NCBI GenBank assembly: GCA_008081175.1
Contig: VMCW01000151.1
Coordinates: 1-9,685 of the forward strand
DNA length: 9,685 bases
From: Flavobacteriaceae bacterium
GTDB taxonomy: Bacteria; Bacteroidota; Bacteroidia; Flavobacteriales; Flavobacteriaceae
Direction: 5' to 3'
The notes beneath the pieces are model-generated. The model had not been told where the DNA came from. It made no database searches and saw only the letters and a list, made by a program, of their open reading frames with translations. This document shows, in pieces, positions 7,418 through 9,685 of the stretch. A program made the position numbers and the translations under genes. The first letter of the stretch is position 1. Each line of letters opens with the position of its first letter.

Positions 7418-8120
7418 TGAAAACAAAAAAAATCCCAAATTAGATTTACAAAAAAACAGCAGTCTATACTTTGTAATAGGTCTATCATTAATTTTATTTT
7501 TCTCCCGGCAAGCCATAGAATGGAAGACTTACAAAAAAACCTTCGATTATGAAATGCTAGATGTAAATGAAGATGACGATGAAGAAATTCCAATTACTCA
7601 ACAAATAAAGACTCCCCCACCACCAGCGCCACCTGCTGCTCAAGTCATTGAAATTGTAGAAGATGAAGAGGAGGTTGAAGAATCCATAATAGAGTCTACA
7701 GAGACAGACAATGACGAAATTATAGAAGTTGATGATGTGTCTATAGAAGAAGACGATTTAGACGTAGACGTTCCCTTTGCAGTAATTGAAGATGTCCCTA
7801 TTTTTCCTGGGTGTGAAAATGTTTCAAAAGACAAAAGACGCGATTGTTTTCAAGAAAAAATAAATAAACACATCAAGCGTAATTTTAGATATCCAGAAGT
7901 AGCCATGGAATTGGGAATTCAGGGCAGAGTCTTTGTAACTTTTATCATTGATAAAGACGGAAGTATCACTAATATCCTTATGCGTGGACCAGACAAAAAT
8001 TTGGAAAAAGAGGCACGACGAATTATCTCAGTATTACCTAAAATGACACCGGGTAAACAACGTGGAAGGGCGGTTCGTGTGCCTTTTAGTATTCCAATAA
8101 ATTTTAGGCTGCAAAATTAA
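7417..8120 (+). CDS. tonB: Second TonB paralogue, one-base frame break near its start
   Basis: This copy is close to the first TonB (about 78% identical by eye). It keeps the membrane helix, a shorter proline tract (PPPPAPP), the acidic linker, both cysteines and the whole TonB C-terminal domain to the stop at 8118. The long frame has no ATG, GTG or TTG before the helix. Its first ATG is 7554, giving a 188-residue product with no membrane anchor. The ATG at 7417 is one frame off: it reads MKTKKIPN and stops at 7441-7443. Adding one A to the A8 run (7425-7432), or slipping back one base there, gives MKTKKNPKLDLQKNSSLYF. That matches MQPKKSEKVDLTKNSSLYF of the first copy position for position, for a 234-residue protein. 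The downstream frame is intact, which argues against old decay. It could be a sequencing error, phase variation, programmed slippage or a recent null mutation. Confidence 0.85.
7425..7432 (+). repeat. A8 homopolymer at the frame break of the second tonB
   Basis: Eight consecutive A's follow the ATG at 7417 by five bases. In the ATG frame the codons read A AAA AAA (7425-7431), which has the form and phase of a -1 slippery heptamer. A tract of nine A's would restore the full reading frame. A shorter A4 run (7420-7423) could also accommodate the missing base. Confidence 0.9.
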
Positions 8121-8126
8121 AACACC

Positions 8127-8150
8127 TATTTCTATCTTAGAGTAGAAATA
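8127..8150. promoter_or_regulatory. 24-base inverted repeat just upstream of the cyoE promoter
   Basis: TATTTCTA (8127-8134) and TAGAAATA (8143-8150) are exact reverse complements with an 8-base spacer. The repeat starts seven bases after the second tonB stop and ends two bases before the -33 TTG of the cyoE promoter. No T-run follows, so it is a poor terminator. Its position suits a regulator-binding site, but this is inference and the AT-rich arms could arise by chance. Confidence 0.4.
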
Positions 8151-8152
8151 CA

Positions 8153-8182
8153 TTGTCCAATCGTTTTTCTGGTTTATCTTTG
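8153..8182 (+). promoter_or_regulatory. Bacteroidota-type promoter for cyoE-coxC
   Basis: TTG (8153-8155) and TATCTTTG (8175-8182) are separated by 19 bases, an essentially ideal fit to the Bacteroidota primary sigma factor consensus TTG-N17-23-TAnnTTTG. Transcription would start near 8189, giving a leader of about 40 bases before the TTG start codon at 8230. It sits immediately downstream of the second tonB. Confidence 0.85.
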
Positions 8183-8229
8183 CACTCGAATGTAGAGGGG
8201 CTATGCCGGCAAAAAAACCTTAAAATAGA

Positions 8230-9105
8230 TTGACAATTCCACAGACTTTAACTGACTTTTATCAGCTTACAAAGTTTAGGCTGTCCATATCTGTAGTAAT
8301 TTCATCCATTGCGGGTTATTTTTTAGCAGTAAATGAGGTAGATTATAACATCCTAACATTACTCATAATTGGTGGTTTTGCAATGGTGGGGGCTTCAAAC
8401 GCATTCAATCAACTCTTTGAAAAGGATTTGGATAAGTTGATGCTGAGAACGCAAAATCGTCCCTTGCCACAAGAGCGTATGCACAGCAGAACAGCACTTT
8501 TTATTGGTGTTTTTCTTACTTTAATAGGGGTAGTCTCTCTTTACTTAATCAACATTAAAACAGCCTTTTTTGCAGGTCTATCCATTTTCCTTTACGCTTG
8601 TGTATACACTCCTCTGAAACAAAAAACACCCTTGTCTGTTTTTGTAGGGGCTTTTCCAGGAGCTATTCCGTTTATGTTGGGATGGGTTGCAGCTACCAAT
8701 GAGTTTGGAATAGAACCAGGGGTACTTTTTATGTTACAGTTTTTTTGGCAATTTCCTCATTTTTGGGCAATTGGATGGACAATGAATGAGCAATACCAAG
8801 CAGCTGGATTTAGGATGTTGCCCTCTGGGGGGCCTGATCAAAGTACAGCTTTTCAAATTGTATTTTACACACTTTGGACAGTTGTAATTTCTTTAATACC
8901 TGCTTTTGAATATACAGGGGCTTTATATCTTACTCCTACAGCTAGCCTTTTTGTTTTGGTTTTGGGGGGATTGTTTCTCTATTCTTCAGTTCAGCTCATG
9001 ATTTTAAAAACAATTGTGGCTGCTCGATCCCTTATTCGGATGAGTATTTTATACATAACCGGTATTCAACTTATCTATGTAATTGATAAATTTTTATTGC
9101 AATGA
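8230..9105 (+). CDS. cyoE: Protoheme IX farnesyltransferase (heme O synthase)
   Basis: CyoE/CtaB is an inner-membrane UbiA-type prenyltransferase that adds a farnesyl group to heme B to make heme O, the precursor of heme A for cytochrome oxidase. The 291 residues carry the family motifs. The first acidic motif is NQLFEKDLDKLMLRTQNRPLP (60-80), with Asn60, Glu64, Asp66 and Asp68; Glu64 sits where many relatives have Asp. YTPLKQKTP and GAFPGAIP follow (126-147). The second motif is WQFPHFW (173-179), leading to NEQYQAAGFRMLP (186-198). Several hydrophobic helices cover the rest. The start is TTG at 8230: an in-frame TAA lies at 8221-8223 and no ATG occurs until well inside the first helices. 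The stop overlaps the coxC start in ATGA, so the two are translationally coupled. Confidence 0.95.
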   Translation: MTIPQTLTDFYQLTKFRLSISVVISSIAGYFLAVNEVDYNILTLLIIGGFAMVGASNAFNQLFEKDLDKLMLRTQNRPLPQERMHSRTALFIGVFLTLIGVVSLYLINIKTAFFAGLSIFLYACVYTPLKQKTPLSVFVGAFPGAIPFMLGWVAATNEFGIEPGVLFMLQFFWQFPHFWAIGWTMNEQYQAAGFRMLPSGGPDQSTAFQIVFYTLWTVVISLIPAFEYTGALYLTPTASLFVLVLGGLFLYSSVQLMILKTIVAARSLIRMSILYITGIQLIYVIDKFLLQ

Positions 9106-9680
9106 ACACGAACGATTCTATAAGTACAAAAACGAACAGAGCCAAAAAAATGATGCTGTGGTTTGGAATGATCAGCATGAGTATGACCTTTGCAGGACTG
9201 ACCAGCGCCTATGTAGTGAGCAGCTCTAGAGCCGATTGGATACAGCAAATTGAACTTCCCTTTGCATTTACGTTGAGTACTCTTTTGATTGTAATGAGTA
9301 GTGCTACCTTTTATGGAGCATTGAAAATGTTAAAAGCAGATCGCATAAAAGAAACTCAGGGTCTTTTGTTGATTACATTGGGTCTGGCGTTGACCTTTGT
9401 ATATTTTCAATTTCAAGGGTTTAAGGGTATAATTGATCAAGGGTATTATTTTACAGGCCCTGAAAGTTCAATTACCACCTCCTATTTATACGTATTGGTT
9501 TTGTTGCATCTAGCCCACCTTATTGCGGGAATTGTGATTGTTCTAATGGTTTTTTTCAAGACATGGAAAGGGGCCTATGTGGAAGGAAATACGCTGGGTT
9601 TTGAGCTCGCATTAACGTTTTGGCATTTTCTAGATATTCTGTGGGTATATTTATTTTTATTCGTTTCATTCTACGGTTAA
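9102..9680 (+). CDS. ctaE: Cytochrome c oxidase subunit III, five-helix form
   Basis: This is a heme-copper oxidase subunit III-like membrane protein, part of the terminal oxidase complex of aerobic respiration. Its 192 residues suit the short form with five membrane helices, at about 18-40, 52-74, 85-105, 127-151 and 168-190. Family signatures include LLHLAHLIAGI (134-144), equivalent to the usual H-x-x-H-x-x-x-G helix, and FELALTFWHFLDILWVYLF (167-185), with Glu168, His175 and Asp178. The ATG overlaps the cyoE stop (ATGA). In flavobacteria this gene is commonly followed by a second subunit III and further oxidase genes, which would lie just past the window; this is from memory of gene order. 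The symbol could equally be given as coxC. Confidence 0.92.
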   Translation: MNTNDSISTKTNRAKKMMLWFGMISMSMTFAGLTSAYVVSSSRADWIQQIELPFAFTLSTLLIVMSSATFYGALKMLKADRIKETQGLLLITLGLALTFVYFQFQGFKGIIDQGYYFTGPESSITTSYLYVLVLLHLAHLIAGIVIVLMVFFKTWKGAYVEGNTLGFELALTFWHFLDILWVYLFLFVSFYG

Positions 9681-9685
9681 AAATT

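Noticed and set aside
7446..7476. TTACAAA/TTTGTAA stem as a frameshift-stimulating structure
   Set aside because: It is weak, AT-rich, starts about 14 bases after the slippery run (farther than usual) and is not preserved in the first tonB; kept only as a side note.
7333..7593. 86-codon frame on the minus strand across the terminator and second tonB start
   Set aside because: It runs through the terminator and the conserved TonB membrane helix region and resembles no known protein.

Overview
The window looks like chromosomal DNA from a flavobacterium (Bacteroidota, probably Flavobacteriaceae). The evidence is a SprA-type type IX secretion translocon, Bacteroidota-style TonB proteins with an acidic spacer, AT-rich sequence, A-rich stretches instead of Shine-Dalgarno sites before start codons, and a near-ideal Bacteroidota promoter (TTG-N19-TATCTTTG) before the heme O synthase gene. 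All recognisable genes lie on the + strand, and no gap between genes exceeds about 110 bases.

Layout. Positions 1-5763 hold the 3' part of sprA, the outer-membrane barrel of the type IX secretion and gliding apparatus; its N-terminus lies outside the window. After 56 bases with a candidate promoter and a perfect 10-bp inverted repeat comes gcvH (5820-6203), the lipoyl carrier of the glycine cleavage system. A small VanZ-like four-helix membrane protein (6166-6561) overlaps the end of gcvH by 38 bases. Two tandem tonB paralogues follow (6612-7322 and 7417-8120), separated by a strong intrinsic terminator (7340-7367). The last block is the start of a cytochrome oxidase assembly operon: a heme O synthase (8230-9105, TTG start) whose stop overlaps the start of a five-helix cytochrome c oxidase subunit III (9102-9680).

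How they fit together. SprA works in protein export, the TonB proteins would carry inner-membrane energy to outer-membrane receptors, and the last two genes serve aerobic respiration. The grouping mostly looks like ordinary neighbourhood rather than one pathway, except for the tightly coupled cyoE-coxC pair. I see no mobile element, CRISPR array, tRNA or rRNA, and no wholly new multi-gene system.

The most unusual point is the second tonB. Its only plausible ATG (7417) is out of frame with the rest of the gene by one base, at a run of eight A's. Adding one A restores a protein that aligns residue for residue with the first TonB. This could be a sequencing error, a phase-variable switch, or a slippage-controlled gene. 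A perfect 8-bp inverted repeat directly upstream includes the first base of that ATG. The other notable signals are inverted repeats overlapping or abutting the putative gcvH and cyoE promoters.
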